DNA of 64,000 nucleotides from Ruminococcus sp. (GCA_014799805.1 JAAVHJ010000004.1:26025-90024), one strand, 5' to 3'; positions 11,272 to 20,074 are shown, numbered from the stretch's first letter. Made by a program: numbers and translations. Notes: a model not told the origin generated them from the sequence alone.

Positions 11272-11300
11272 ATTATACATGAAATTTTCTGACCTGTCAA
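11272..11300 (-). promoter_or_regulatory. promoter of the ATP synthase operon
   Basis: On the minus strand: TTGACA (11295-11300), 17-base spacer, TATAAT (11272-11277). It lies about 47 bases upstream of the atpI-like ATG. Confidence 0.88.
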
Positions 11301-11344
11301 GAATTACAGGAAAAAAATTCTATAAATAACTTTTTCTGAAAAAA

Positions 11345-11373
11345 AGCTGACTATAAAAAATCTACAGCCAGCT
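11345..11373 (-). terminator. intrinsic terminator after the coiled-coil gene pair
   Basis: Minus-strand stem AGCTGGCTGTA/TATAGTCAGCT (11 pairs, two of them G:U) with a T-rich loop, followed by TTTTTTC. It lies 22 bases after the stop of the 11396-14074 gene and insulates the atp promoter. Confidence 0.75.
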
Positions 11374-11395
11374 CCCATTTATGATATTTAATTAT

Positions 11396-14074
11396 TTAAA
11401 TCTCTATTTTACCTTTTCTTTTGACATGCAAAGTATTATCATAAATTTCACCAACAGCTGGTGCTAAATAACTTACAATATAAATTTCATCATCATACAT
11501 GGCAGGCAAATCAAAAACGCCTTTGATAAGTCCTAATTTTTCGCCTGTTTCGCCGTCAGCGGTAAGATTTTCATAAAAATGCGGGTTTGGAATCATAGCC
11601 CCATTACGCAACAAAGCAATTTCTGCAATTTTTTCATCTTGTGCATGTGTTAATAATAAATTCCCTGATTCATCTTGCACCAGATGTACATATCTTGTAC
11701 CAGCTTGTTTCTGAATTGATTCTATACTGGAAGCAATCTGCAAATACACTGCATTATTATTTTCACGTTTTGTATTTATTTTGTTTTTATATTCTTCTAA
11801 TTTATCTCTCAATTTTTTATTCTCTGCTTGCAAAATAGAAAACTGCTGTTCTTTCATACGTAACTGTTCCTGAATTTCTTCATATTGCTGTGTACTTTGA
11901 GCAGTGAAATTTTTGTTATTTTCAATAACAGATTCTAATTCAGAACGCAATTCTTCATTCTCCTCATGTAATATATCTAACTGTCTTCTGAATTCTTCTG
12001 ACTGGTCACTTTCAGAAACATTCACATGTAAATCTGATAATTCAGAACGGAGCTGTTCATTTTGTATCAATACTTTATCTAATTCAACACGAAGCTCTTG
12101 GTTTTCATTTTGAATTTGTTCTGCTTGTACAGAAGCCTCTTGCAAAGCATTTTGATAACCAGCATTTTGTTCTTCAGAAGCCAGTAATTTTTCCTGTAAC
12201 TGTGTATATTCTTGTTGTTTGCCCTGCTGATGATTAGAAAGCTCAATTCTGAAATCTTCTACTTGTTGTAAAGCATCTTGTAATTCTTCCTGTAAATCCT
12301 GTTTCTGTTTTAATATTATAATTTTATCTTCCTGTAATTTTTTTACTTCTTCTTCAGAAGAACGCATTTTAAACTGACAGTCCAAATTTTTCTGTTCCAA
12401 ATCGTCAATTTTCTGTTTTAAATTTATTTGCTCCTGTGATTCGTTCTGTAATTTATTAGATAATTCTATTCTGAAATCTTCCACTTGTTGTTCTGTATCC
12501 TGTAATTTTTCTTGTAATTCTGCGATTTGATTCTGAGCATTTTGTAACTGTTCCTGCTGTACAGCATTATTATAATCCTGTGTATGTTCAAGTTCTTGCT
12601 GTAATTTTAATATCTGCTGTTCTGCCATCTGCAATTTTTCCTGATAACCAGAATCATTCTTTGCTTGTGCAAGCTCATCTCTTAATCTTAAAATTTGCCC
12701 TGCGGCTTCTTTTAATTTCTGACAGTATTCCTGATTTTGCTTCTGATAGTTTTCCAATTCATCCTGCAATTCTTTTTGTAAGCCTTTTTGTTCCTGTGCA
12801 TTTGCAAGATTCGCCCTTAAAATTTTCATTTGCATGACAGTATTTTCTAATTCTGATTTTAAATTTTTATTTTCCTGTTCAGAATCTTTTTGTTTTTCCT
12901 GCATGGTTTCTAATTTTTCATGCAATACAGTTTCCTGTTCCTGCAATTTTCTTTCAAGATTTTCATTTAATTCAGAAATTTCAGCTAATTCTGCCCGAAG
13001 TGATTCTGTCTGTTGTACAACCTGTTCAAATTCTTCTAGTGCAACCGTTTCTTCTTCTGCAATTTGCAATTCTGCAAGTCGTTCCTGTAACTGTTCATTT
13101 TCACTTGAAACCGTTTCTTGTTCTAACCGAATTCTTTCTAATTGCTGTGTTGCATCAATTAATTTTACTCTGAAATCATCATTTTGTTTCTGTGATTCTT
13201 TTAATTTAGAACGCAAAGCATCTTCTGACTGTGCAGAATTTTTAATTTCCGCCATTTCTGCACGAAGTCTTTCGACTTGTTTTGCAGCCTCAAGTAATTT
13301 TACACGGAATTGTGAATTTTGTTCAACAGCTTTTTCCAACTCTGCACGAAGATTTTCATCAGACTCAACAATATTGCGACTTTCAGCAATTTCAGCACGC
13401 AGTTCTTTAATTTGCTTTGCAGCGTCTGCAAGTTTTCCTCGGAATATTTCATTTTGGGAAGAAACTTCCTGTAATTTCTGTTCTAATTCTTGATTTTCTT
13501 TTGATTCAGAATGATTTGCCTCATTGATTCTAGCCGAATGTTCTAATTCTCTGCAATGCTTATTCGCAGAAGCAAGATGTTCTTGCAACTGTTTTTTTTC
13601 TAATCGCAATTTACCGCAACTATGTTCTAAACGTTCGATTTTATCTTGTAAATCTTTTAATTCTGGAGAGCCAGAATTTTCTTTTACAGTTGGCGAAATG
13701 TTATCTGCTTTAGACTTCTCTGATTTGGAAGATTCGTTTTGAAAATCTTCTAATTGCTGATAAATTTTTTTATAATTTTTTTGCAAAGCCTGATATTTTT
13801 CTTTCAGCGTTGCAAGTTCAGCCATAACAGATTCATCTACAGATACAGTTTCTGTTTTTTCTTTTGCTAATAAATCCGTTGCAAGTTCTTTATGTCGTTT
13901 TGCTTTTTGTTCCAATTCACCAATTTGTTGTTCTAATTCTGTAATTTTATCTTTATCCAATTCTGCGTTTTCCTTGATAGAATCCAAAGAATTTTTATAA
14001 GCCTGAATACTCATAAACAAAAATCCAATGATAATCATCAGTAACGCAATTATAACAATCAAAAAAACTACCAA
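11396..14074 (-). CDS. large membrane-anchored coiled-coil protein (892 aa) with shared C-terminal domain
   Basis: Not assignable to a named family. A hydrophobic N-terminal anchor (about 2-23) is followed by about 740 residues of nearly uninterrupted Glu/Gln/Leu-rich coiled coil with internal repeats such as QLRSELSDL and KLQEAAKQ-like heptads. A globular C-terminal domain of about 110 residues contains PNPHFYENLTADGETG and ends LHVKRKGKIEI. The same domain ends the preceding gene product. The start is a TTG with AAAGGAG eight bases upstream. It follows that gene by 37 bases. A structural or scaffold role at the membrane is inference; myosin-like similarity is only composition. Confidence 0.8.
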   Translation of the reverse strand: MVVFLIVIIALLMIIIGFLFMSIQAYKNSLDSIKENAELDKDKITELEQQIGELEQKAKRHKELATDLLAKEKTETVSVDESVMAELATLKEKYQALQKNYKKIYQQLEDFQNESSKSEKSKADNISPTVKENSGSPELKDLQDKIERLEHSCGKLRLEKKQLQEHLASANKHCRELEHSARINEANHSESKENQELEQKLQEVSSQNEIFRGKLADAAKQIKELRAEIAESRNIVESDENLRAELEKAVEQNSQFRVKLLEAAKQVERLRAEMAEIKNSAQSEDALRSKLKESQKQNDDFRVKLIDATQQLERIRLEQETVSSENEQLQERLAELQIAEEETVALEEFEQVVQQTESLRAELAEISELNENLERKLQEQETVLHEKLETMQEKQKDSEQENKNLKSELENTVMQMKILRANLANAQEQKGLQKELQDELENYQKQNQEYCQKLKEAAGQILRLRDELAQAKNDSGYQEKLQMAEQQILKLQQELEHTQDYNNAVQQEQLQNAQNQIAELQEKLQDTEQQVEDFRIELSNKLQNESQEQINLKQKIDDLEQKNLDCQFKMRSSEEEVKKLQEDKIIILKQKQDLQEELQDALQQVEDFRIELSNHQQGKQQEYTQLQEKLLASEEQNAGYQNALQEASVQAEQIQNENQELRVELDKVLIQNEQLRSELSDLHVNVSESDQSEEFRRQLDILHEENEELRSELESVIENNKNFTAQSTQQYEEIQEQLRMKEQQFSILQAENKKLRDKLEEYKNKINTKRENNNAVYLQIASSIESIQKQAGTRYVHLVQDESGNLLLTHAQDEKIAEIALLRNGAMIPNPHFYENLTADGETGEKLGLIKGVFDLPAMYDDEIYIVSYLAPAVGEIYDNTLHVKRKGKIEI

Positions 14075-14111
14075 AACTTTACTCCTTTTTTATAACAGCA
14101 AGTTAAATTAT

Positions 14112-15809
14112 TTATTTTATAGCAGATTGTAATATCAACTTACCTTTTTCTTCCAGTTGAACTTGAGAATCCACAATTTTTACTTTTGCAGGCTCTACAG
14201 ATTGCAAAGTATATTTCATTTGCCAATCTTCCTGAAGTCCTTCAATTTCAAATAAATTTCTCAAAGGTCGGATACTGCTAAGTGTTTCTTGTGCAGAAAT
14301 AAAGCCTTTATAAAAATATGGATTTGGATAAGCAAGAGAATCAATTGCAACAATAGGTGCTCCCTGTGCAGGCATTTCACGCAGTTCAACATTTGTCCCC
14401 AACAGCAACACGCTTAAAAATTTTGCATTTTCATGCTTATCAACTGCTTCTGTTGAAGTAGCCAAGCTAAAATATTCAGACGGGTGCAAGACAGGAGCTT
14501 CTGGCACATCGGGAACAATTGTATCATCTACAGAAATATCTATAGTATCAGTTCCAAGTTGTGCTTTTAGCTTTGCAATTTCCTGACGAAGTGCTTCTAT
14601 ATCTAATTTAGCACGTTCTTCCAGCATTAATTTCTGTTGCAACAACTGTTCTCTTTCAATTTTGAGTGCATCTATTTGTTGTTGCATTTCATCATAATTC
14701 AAACCCATTCTTTCAAACTGTTCTTGAATTGTCATAGTATCAGATTTTTTTTCTTCTCTTGATGTTTGCAAATCATCATTTTGTTTTTGGAGCCATTTAT
14801 TTTTAGCGATTAATTCATTGCATCTTTTCTGGAGCATAACAGATTCTTTACTTTTTTCTTTCATTTGGGCAAGCTGTTCTTTTAATTGCTTGTTCACATT
14901 TTTCAGTTCATCTAACTGGTCTTCCAGCCCTTCTTTTTCTTCTAACAATTCTTCCATTTCGTCATCTAAATCATCACGGTCAGAATAATCTTTTTTTGCA
15001 CGGCTTTGTTCTTCAGCTCTTTCTAGCTGCTCTTTCAGCAACTGTTTTTCACTCCGAAGACTATCTACTTCTTTGAGTAATTTTTCATTTTTTTCATGCA
15101 AAGCTTTATTTATCTTCACTTGTTCAGGCTGTTTTTGCTGAAATTCTTCTAACTGCATTTTCAGCTGATGATTTTCGGCATTTAAATCATCAATTTCAGC
15201 AGACAATTTTTCTTCTGTTTCACTGCTTGCATTTTGAGTTTTAACAGTTTCTAATTCCATTTTATAGTTATTAATTTCAGTTTGTAAATTTATATTTTCC
15301 TGATGAAGTTCTTCATTTAGTCTACTTTGTTCTTGTTGTTCTGCAAGCATTTTCTGGAGTGTTTCGTCATTTGTTCCCTCTGTAAGCGAATCTAATTGCT
15401 CCCGCATTTTTGCATTTTCTTGTTTCAGAGATTCTATTTCTTCTTTCAGCTTTTCTAAATTTGCATTATCTTTTTCAAGCGTCGCTTTTTGTTCTATATA
15501 AGCTTGATACCAGCTATAAGCTTTTGCTTTTTCGCTTTGTAGTTCTGTGGCACTAGCATTCATACTTTTTTGTAATTCTGCTATTTTTAATTCATATTGT
15601 TTGATATGCTGTTGATAAGTATTATTTAAACTCATATATCTTTGTACTTCATTATAATACTCTCTTGATTTATTACTTTCCTTGAATTGGTCTGTATACA
15701 GCTTAATCAGTACGCTATATTGTCCATTTCTGTCCTGCGTTTCCATAATTTTAAGGCATTGTGCCGCCATTGTACGAGCACGACTACTTTGTTCCTGTGT
15801 CAATTCCAT
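14112..15809 (-). CDS. cytoplasmic coiled-coil protein (565 aa) with shared C-terminal domain
   Basis: No named family. An N-terminal helical segment (about 1-50, starting MELTQEQSSRARTMAAQCLK) has no signal or membrane anchor. It is followed by a coiled coil (about 50-420) and a C-terminal globular domain (about 440-565) containing YPNPYFYKGFISAQETLSS and ending EEKGKLILQSAIK. This domain resembles the end of the downstream coiled-coil protein. The two genes lie in tandem downstream of the GH3 gene (67-base gap), forming a probable operon. A soluble partner of the membrane-anchored paralogue is a reasonable inference. Confidence 0.8.
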   Translation of the reverse strand: MELTQEQSSRARTMAAQCLKIMETQDRNGQYSVLIKLYTDQFKESNKSREYYNEVQRYMSLNNTYQQHIKQYELKIAELQKSMNASATELQSEKAKAYSWYQAYIEQKATLEKDNANLEKLKEEIESLKQENAKMREQLDSLTEGTNDETLQKMLAEQQEQSRLNEELHQENINLQTEINNYKMELETVKTQNASSETEEKLSAEIDDLNAENHQLKMQLEEFQQKQPEQVKINKALHEKNEKLLKEVDSLRSEKQLLKEQLERAEEQSRAKKDYSDRDDLDDEMEELLEEKEGLEDQLDELKNVNKQLKEQLAQMKEKSKESVMLQKRCNELIAKNKWLQKQNDDLQTSREEKKSDTMTIQEQFERMGLNYDEMQQQIDALKIEREQLLQQKLMLEERAKLDIEALRQEIAKLKAQLGTDTIDISVDDTIVPDVPEAPVLHPSEYFSLATSTEAVDKHENAKFLSVLLLGTNVELREMPAQGAPIVAIDSLAYPNPYFYKGFISAQETLSSIRPLRNLFEIEGLQEDWQMKYTLQSVEPAKVKIVDSQVQLEEKGKLILQSAIK

Positions 15810-15876
15810 AGTAAAATCCTCTCTTCACATTGTATCGTATTTTAAGAATTTCAAATCTATTTTCTAGCTGTTATGC

Positions 15877-17352
15877 TCACAGCAAATTGTGTTTTGCTTT
15901 TGCTGTCAAAATTCTTCTGATGCTTTCATCAATTCGTTCTTCTGAAATTTCTCCATTCTGTACAGCCTGATAAACACTTTCAAAAGCATCATTTAAGTCT
16001 ACTGGCATAAGCACAATATCCACACCAGCAGAAATTGATAACACAGCAGCTTCACCCGCAGAATAATTTTCAGAAATTGTATTCATATTCTGGGCATCTG
16101 TAATCACAACACCATCGAAACCGAGGTCACCTCTAAGCCAATCTGTTACAACAACAGAAGATAAATCAGACGGCATTTCATCTCCTGCACAGCTCATAAT
16201 CTGATGACCAACCATAACAAAATCTGCTCCTGCTTCAATACCAGCTTGAAATGGCAAAAATTCAGTTTCTTTTAATTCTTCATAAGTACGTTCAATATAA
16301 GTAGATGTATCATTATGTGTATTACCGTCTTCCGCTCCAAGACCAGGAAAATGTTTCAAAGTTGCACTGACTTTCCCTGAACTTTGTAAGCCTTGCGTGA
16401 TAGAAGCGACCATTTCAGAAACAACGGTTGCATCATCACTAAAAATTCTATCTTGTAATTCATTTTGTGGATTAATAGCAACATCAGCAACTGGTGCAAA
16501 ATCCAGATTGAAGCCAAATTTAGAAATATCCTTTGCAATTGTCTGCCCAACTTCAAATATTTCTTGTGTATCGCTATTTGCTCCATAAAAAGCCATATCA
16601 GAATATTGCGTTGTGCCTAAATTATCCGCAACTCTGGCAACCGTCCCGCCTTCTTCATCAACACCAATCCACATACTGATTTGATTTGCATCTTGCATAT
16701 ATTGCTGTGCATTAGAAATCATCTGTGTAATCTGACTTTCGCTTTCCATATTTTCGGAAAAATAAATAATACCGCCAACAGGCTTTTCCAATAATGCCTG
16801 TTGTGTCATGCTACCTGATTGTACAGCATAATCTACAGCATTATCTACCAGAACTTCAGGCGTTACAATAAACAACTGATAAATTTTCTGTTCCAATGTC
16901 ATAGTTTCAAGTGTCTGTTCCACAAGTAAAGCATTCGGGTCAGGAGCTTCTGTTGTTTCCTGTGTTTCTGATTCTGTAGGAGTTGTTTCTAGTTCCTGTG
17001 TGGGTGTAATTTCAGAATCTTCTGCCATTTTTTCTTTTTGTGCCTGCATGACACATAATGAAGTGACTAACCCTGCACTGACAATTACTAATGCTGTTAA
17101 CAAAATAAGATTCAAACGTTGTTGTTTTCTCTTAGCTTTCTTAGATTTTTTAGATTTTTGAGAATTCTGAGACTTTTGAGAATTCTGGGATTTTTGAGAA
17201 TTCTGGGATTTCTGAGAACTCTGGGATTTCTGAGAACTCTGGGATTTCTGAGAACTCTGGATTTTCTGAGAACTCTGGATTTTCTGAGAACTCTGGGATT
17301 TTTGAGAATTCTGAGGTTTCTGAGAATTCTGGGATTTTTTTTCTTCGTTCAT
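15877..17352 (-). CDS. glycoside hydrolase family 3 beta-N-acetylhexosaminidase-like membrane protein
   Basis: Predicted to cleave N-acetylglucosaminyl residues from peptidoglycan fragments, NagZ-type. The GH3 domain spans about 145-490. It has KHFPGLG (333-339) and a following His/Asp segment GNTHNDT (343-349), typical of the acid-base dyad in NagZ-like enzymes. The nucleophile is D419 in VVITDAQNM. One membrane span (about 82-101) leaves a cytoplasmic N-terminal tail in which Ser-Gln-Lys-Ser-Gln-Asn-like hexads repeat over residues 7-66, ending in a Lys-rich stretch. A Thr/Glu linker (about 110-140) lies outside. It has its own promoter and a structured leader, and heads an operon with two coiled-coil genes. 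Confidence 0.88.
   Translation of the reverse strand: MNEEKKSQNSQKPQNSQKSQSSQKIQSSQKIQSSQKSQSSQKSQSSQKSQNSQKSQNSQKSQNSQKSKKSKKAKRKQQRLNLILLTALVIVSAGLVTSLCVMQAQKEKMAEDSEITPTQELETTPTESETQETTEAPDPNALLVEQTLETMTLEQKIYQLFIVTPEVLVDNAVDYAVQSGSMTQQALLEKPVGGIIYFSENMESESQITQMISNAQQYMQDANQISMWIGVDEEGGTVARVADNLGTTQYSDMAFYGANSDTQEIFEVGQTIAKDISKFGFNLDFAPVADVAINPQNELQDRIFSDDATVVSEMVASITQGLQSSGKVSATLKHFPGLGAEDGNTHNDTSTYIERTYEELKETEFLPFQAGIEAGADFVMVGHQIMSCAGDEMPSDLSSVVVTDWLRGDLGFDGVVITDAQNMNTISENYSAGEAAVLSISAGVDIVLMPVDLNDAFESVYQAVQNGEISEERIDESIRRILTAKAKHNLL
17155..17335. repeat. tandem 18-base coding repeats (Ser/Gln/Lys hexads)
   Basis: About ten imperfect copies of an 18-base unit resembling agaattctgggatttttg, encoding SQKSQN/SQKSQS/SQKIQS in the N-terminal tail of the GH3 protein. 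Copy number is likely to vary by slippage or recombination. Confidence 0.85.
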
Positions 17353-17596
17353 ATAGATTCACCTATCCTTTTCAAGCCAAAAAATAATTGCACAGCTTGC
17401 AAGAGTTTACAAATGCTTTGTAAAACTAAGCCAAAAGCTGTGCAACGGCATTTTCCATTTACTCTTAAATCTTCATAAAAGCACAATGTGTACACACTGT
17501 CCTAAAATTCAAGTATTCTCTGCCAGACTGACAGCACGATTTTCTGACAAAAAACTTTCAAATATTCTTTTTATATCGAAAATGACTTATAAGATA
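17353..17596 (-). promoter_or_regulatory. long structured 5' leader of the GH3 gene
   Basis: About 240 bases lie between the promoter and the start codon, unusually long for this window. The main feature is the nested hairpin at 17388-17445. Upstream, CTGTCAGTCTGGCAG and the palindrome GTGTACAC suggest further structure. No match to a named riboswitch class or to T-box motifs (no AGGGTGG element) was seen. Confidence 0.45.
17388..17445 (-). terminator. nested hairpin with U-run in the GH3 leader, candidate attenuator
   Basis: Outer arms TTGCACAGCTT (17388-17398) and AAGCTGTGCAA (17435-17445) form 11 perfect pairs. Inside, GTTTACAAA (17405-17413) and TTTGTAAAAC (17417-17426) form a second stem. 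In the transcript the outer stem is followed by AUUAUUUUUU. It ends about 35 bases before the start codon, so it may be a conditional terminator. Confidence 0.6.
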
Positions 17597-17625
17597 AGTA
17601 TAACATACCTTAACTGATTTGTCAA
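17597..17625 (-). promoter_or_regulatory. sigma-A promoter of the GH3 gene
   Basis: Minus strand: TTGACA (17620-17625), 17-base spacer with a TATGT element, TATACT (17597-17602). It lies about 245 bases before the start codon. Confidence 0.85.
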
Positions 17626-17660
17626 TATTTTTTTAGATGCAGATACGGATTTGTCAATTT

Positions 17661-18095
17661 TCACAAGTTAGATTCTAAAAAATTGTCGTTTCTGATATGG
17701 TTATCTGTAACAGGAATTTTTAATAAATCCAGTGCCTTTTTGTGTTTGCGTTGAATAGAGCGTCTGTCAAAAAACATTTCTTCTGCAATTTGTTCAATTG
17801 TCTGATAGGCAAGATATTTGCGATTTAAAATTGCCTGTAATTGCATATCAGAAATATCTGCAATTGCTAATGCTATTTCTTCACGGATACTAGCCAATAC
17901 GATTAATTTTTGTTCTGTTTGTCTGTGCAAATCTACAAGATGATTTCTAATTGCATCACAATTTTCATAAATTTCTAGTTCTTTAATTAATTTTTCATCC
18001 TGTTTTTGAGAACAATGCAAAGCTTGTATGAAATATTCCGCATCTTTGGCACGGCGAAGCCATTTTACTTTTGTTAGTTGTAACGCATTCATCAT
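17661..18095 (-). CDS. sigma-70 region-4-like HTH protein (DUF1492-like)
   Basis: A 144-residue cytoplasmic protein. The N-terminal two thirds form a helical bundle. The C-terminal part (about 85-130: LQAILNRKYLAYQTIEQIAEEMFFDRRSIQRKHKKAL) has the helix-turn-helix pattern of sigma region 4 and of DUF1492/ArpU-type late regulators of phages and mobile elements. There are no phage genes around it here. The start is the first of two ATGs, after GAAAGGAGATATC. It is divergent from the dockerin-protein gene. Its target is unknown. Confidence 0.65.
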   Translation of the reverse strand: MMNALQLTKVKWLRRAKDAEYFIQALHCSQKQDEKLIKELEIYENCDAIRNHLVDLHRQTEQKLIVLASIREEIALAIADISDMQLQAILNRKYLAYQTIEQIAEEMFFDRRSIQRKHKKALDLLKIPVTDNHIRNDNFLESNL

Positions 18096-18179
18096 GATAT
18101 CTCCTTTCAGTAAAGAGAAAAAACAAATAAAATTTGCATCAATCTATACAAATTATTTAAAAAATATAAAAAAAATCTA

Positions 18180-18208
18180 TTGACTTTGTATTTAAAACAT
18201 GCTATAAT
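18180..18208 (+). promoter_or_regulatory. sigma-A promoter of the dockerin/solute-binding gene
   Basis: TTGACT (18180-18185), 17-base spacer with CATGC, TATAAT (18203-18208). It is followed by a strong GGAGGGG binding site at 18241-18247. Confidence 0.85.
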
Positions 18209-18254
18209 AGGAAAGTAATAACAAGCAAAATCATATTTCAGGAGGGGATTTTTT

Positions 18255-19907
18255 ATGAATTTGAAAAAAACAATATCTGCTGTTCTAGCAATTACATTAG
18301 CAATTTCAGGCATGACAATATTTTCTGCAACTGCTGAAAATACAGATTTGTTTGGTGATGTAAATGGTGACAATGCAATTGACGCCGTAGACGCCACTTT
18401 AATTTTGAGATATTCAGCTATGCAAGGAGCTGGCAATTATAGCGGGACTTTAGAACAATTTGCAATAGAAAATGGATTTGTAGTCACTCATACAAATAGC
18501 ACAGAATTATTTGGCGATGTTAATAATGATAAAAGTGTTGACGCATTAGATTCTACTTTAATGTTACAGTATTCTGCCCTGTATGGTGCGGGTCAGGAAG
18601 TTGGAACATTAAAACAATTCGTCGAATCTTTAAAAAATGAAAATAATATATCTGATAACACAACTAATACTTCTATTAAAGATGATGGAGATATGCTCAC
18701 AATTGTTTCTTGGAATGACAATGATTTAAAAAATATGATTGAAGTGTTTCAGGAAGATTATCCAGATGTGAATATTAGATATCTTAATTGTGGTGCAAGT
18801 AGTGGCAATGGAGCAAATGCAAGCTATCAGACTTTCCTGAACAGTGATGAAGATATTGATTTATTTATTGCAGAATCGGGTTGGATTTTAAATTATATCA
18901 ATGATGATAACTATTCTGCACCGCTTTCTGAACTGGGCATTACAGAAGAAGATTATACCAATGCTTATGCTTATACTGTCGACATTGGCACAGATAGTAA
19001 TGGCATTCTCAAAGGTGCAAGTTGGCAGGCAGCTCCAGGAGGATATTGCTATAACGCTGATTTAGCAAAAGAATATCTTGGCATTGAAACACCTGAAGAA
19101 ATGCAAGAAAAAATTAGCGATTGGGATAAATTTTACCAAGTAGGTGCAGAACTTGCTGAAGCTAGTAATGGTTATATTACAGTTGCGGCATCTTTGGACG
19201 ATATGTGGCAATGCTTTTCTACTTCTACAAATTCTCCTTGGATTATAGACGGCAAAATTAATACGCAAACTGCCCGTGAATTTACCGAAATGATTATTCC
19301 ATATATTCAGAATGAATCGATTGATTCCACTGTTTCACAATGGGGACAATATGACTGGATGGTACTTGGCAAAGAAGAAGACACACTTGGCTATTTCTTC
19401 TCAACATGGTGCTTGACAAAAGGCAATCAATTAGAACAATGTTGTGGAACAGAGGGCAACTGGCGAATTGTAAAAGGACCACAAGAATATTTCTGGGGTG
19501 GTTCATGGCTTTGCTTGTCTCCAAAATGTGATAATAAAACCGATGCTTCTAATTTTGTAAAATATTTCACATCAAATGCTGATTCTATGGAAAAATATGC
19601 CTTAAAATCTGGTGATTTTGTCAATAATCAGACTGTTATGGAAAAAATCGTTACAGAAGGTTCTAATTCTAATGAACTGTTAGGCGGGCAAGACCAATTT
19701 GCTGTTCTGAAAGACGTAGCTGCAAATATCAAACTTAACGAAACGATTACACAATATGATGAAGATTTAAAATTAAGTCTCAGATATGCATTACATGCAG
19801 AATCTATTTTTGAAGCTGTTTGGGAAAATGATATTGACGCTGTGATTAATCAATTTCTCGAAGAAGCCAAATCTTCCATTCCAGAAGAGTTATTCCCTGA
19901 TAATTAA
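18255..19907 (+). CDS. secreted dockerin-solute-binding protein fusion
   Basis: A 550-residue exported protein. The signal peptide spans about 1-28 (cleavage near SATAEN), with no lipobox cysteine. Two dockerin-type calcium loops follow: DVNGDNAIDAVD (35-46) and DVNNDKSVDALD (88-99), each continuing into a helix (ATLILRYSA, STLMLQYSA) and separated by an unusually long segment. After a Ser/Thr/Asn linker (about 125-145), the remainder resembles family 1 extracellular sugar-binding proteins (LTIVSWNDNDLKNMIEVFQ, then YSAPLSELG and APGGYCYNADLAKEYLG). Dockerins normally dock enzymes on cohesin scaffolds, so a docked binding protein is unusual. No permease genes are adjacent. It is monocistronic with its own terminator. 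Confidence 0.85.
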   Translation: MNLKKTISAVLAITLAISGMTIFSATAENTDLFGDVNGDNAIDAVDATLILRYSAMQGAGNYSGTLEQFAIENGFVVTHTNSTELFGDVNNDKSVDALDSTLMLQYSALYGAGQEVGTLKQFVESLKNENNISDNTTNTSIKDDGDMLTIVSWNDNDLKNMIEVFQEDYPDVNIRYLNCGASSGNGANASYQTFLNSDEDIDLFIAESGWILNYINDDNYSAPLSELGITEEDYTNAYAYTVDIGTDSNGILKGASWQAAPGGYCYNADLAKEYLGIETPEEMQEKISDWDKFYQVGAELAEASNGYITVAASLDDMWQCFSTSTNSPWIIDGKINTQTAREFTEMIIPYIQNESIDSTVSQWGQYDWMVLGKEEDTLGYFFSTWCLTKGNQLEQCCGTEGNWRIVKGPQEYFWGGSWLCLSPKCDNKTDASNFVKYFTSNADSMEKYALKSGDFVNNQTVMEKIVTEGSNSNELLGGQDQFAVLKDVAANIKLNETITQYDEDLKLSLRYALHAESIFEAVWENDIDAVINQFLEEAKSSIPEELFPDN

Positions 19908-19956
19908 TTTATTTTATTTTTACGATTGTTTCATTATTATCTCTCTATTTTATTTT

Positions 19957-19990
19957 AAAAACTGTGCAGTTTTTACAACTGCACAGTTTT
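19957..19990 (+). terminator. intrinsic terminator of the dockerin gene
   Basis: AAACTGTGCAGTT/AACTGCACAGTTT stem with a short loop, followed by a T-rich tract. It lies about 50 bases after the stop. Confidence 0.9.
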
Positions 19991-20039
19991 TATCATGCAA
20001 TATTAATTAAATATATTAATAAAAAATTTATAACATAAT

Positions 20040-20064
20040 CCCCTTGTCTCTATCAGACAAGGGG
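20040..20064 (-). terminator. hairpin after the EF-G-like gene
   Basis: A perfect 10-base stem CCCCTTGTCT/AGACAAGGGG with a five-base loop, about 10 bases after the stop. The minus-strand tail is only moderately T-rich, so termination may be partial. Confidence 0.65.
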
Positions 20065-20074
20065 AAATATATTA

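Noticed and set aside
10857-11300. Longer 147-residue version of the atpI-like protein
   Set aside because: Its first 25 codons overlap the -35 and -10 boxes of the operon promoter; the ATG at 11225 has AGGAGG.
12834-13493. Plus-strand 219-codon Ser/Cys/Phe-rich frame
   Set aside because: Shadow of the Glu/Gln-rich coiled-coil gene on the other strand; no ribosome binding site or family resemblance.
17353-17596. T-box or amino-acid riboswitch in the GH3 leader
   Set aside because: No AGGGTGG T-box element or known aptamer core could be recognised; kept only as an unclassified leader.
17661-18095. Prophage remnant marked by the DUF1492-like protein
   Set aside because: No other phage-like gene, integrase or attachment site was seen around it.
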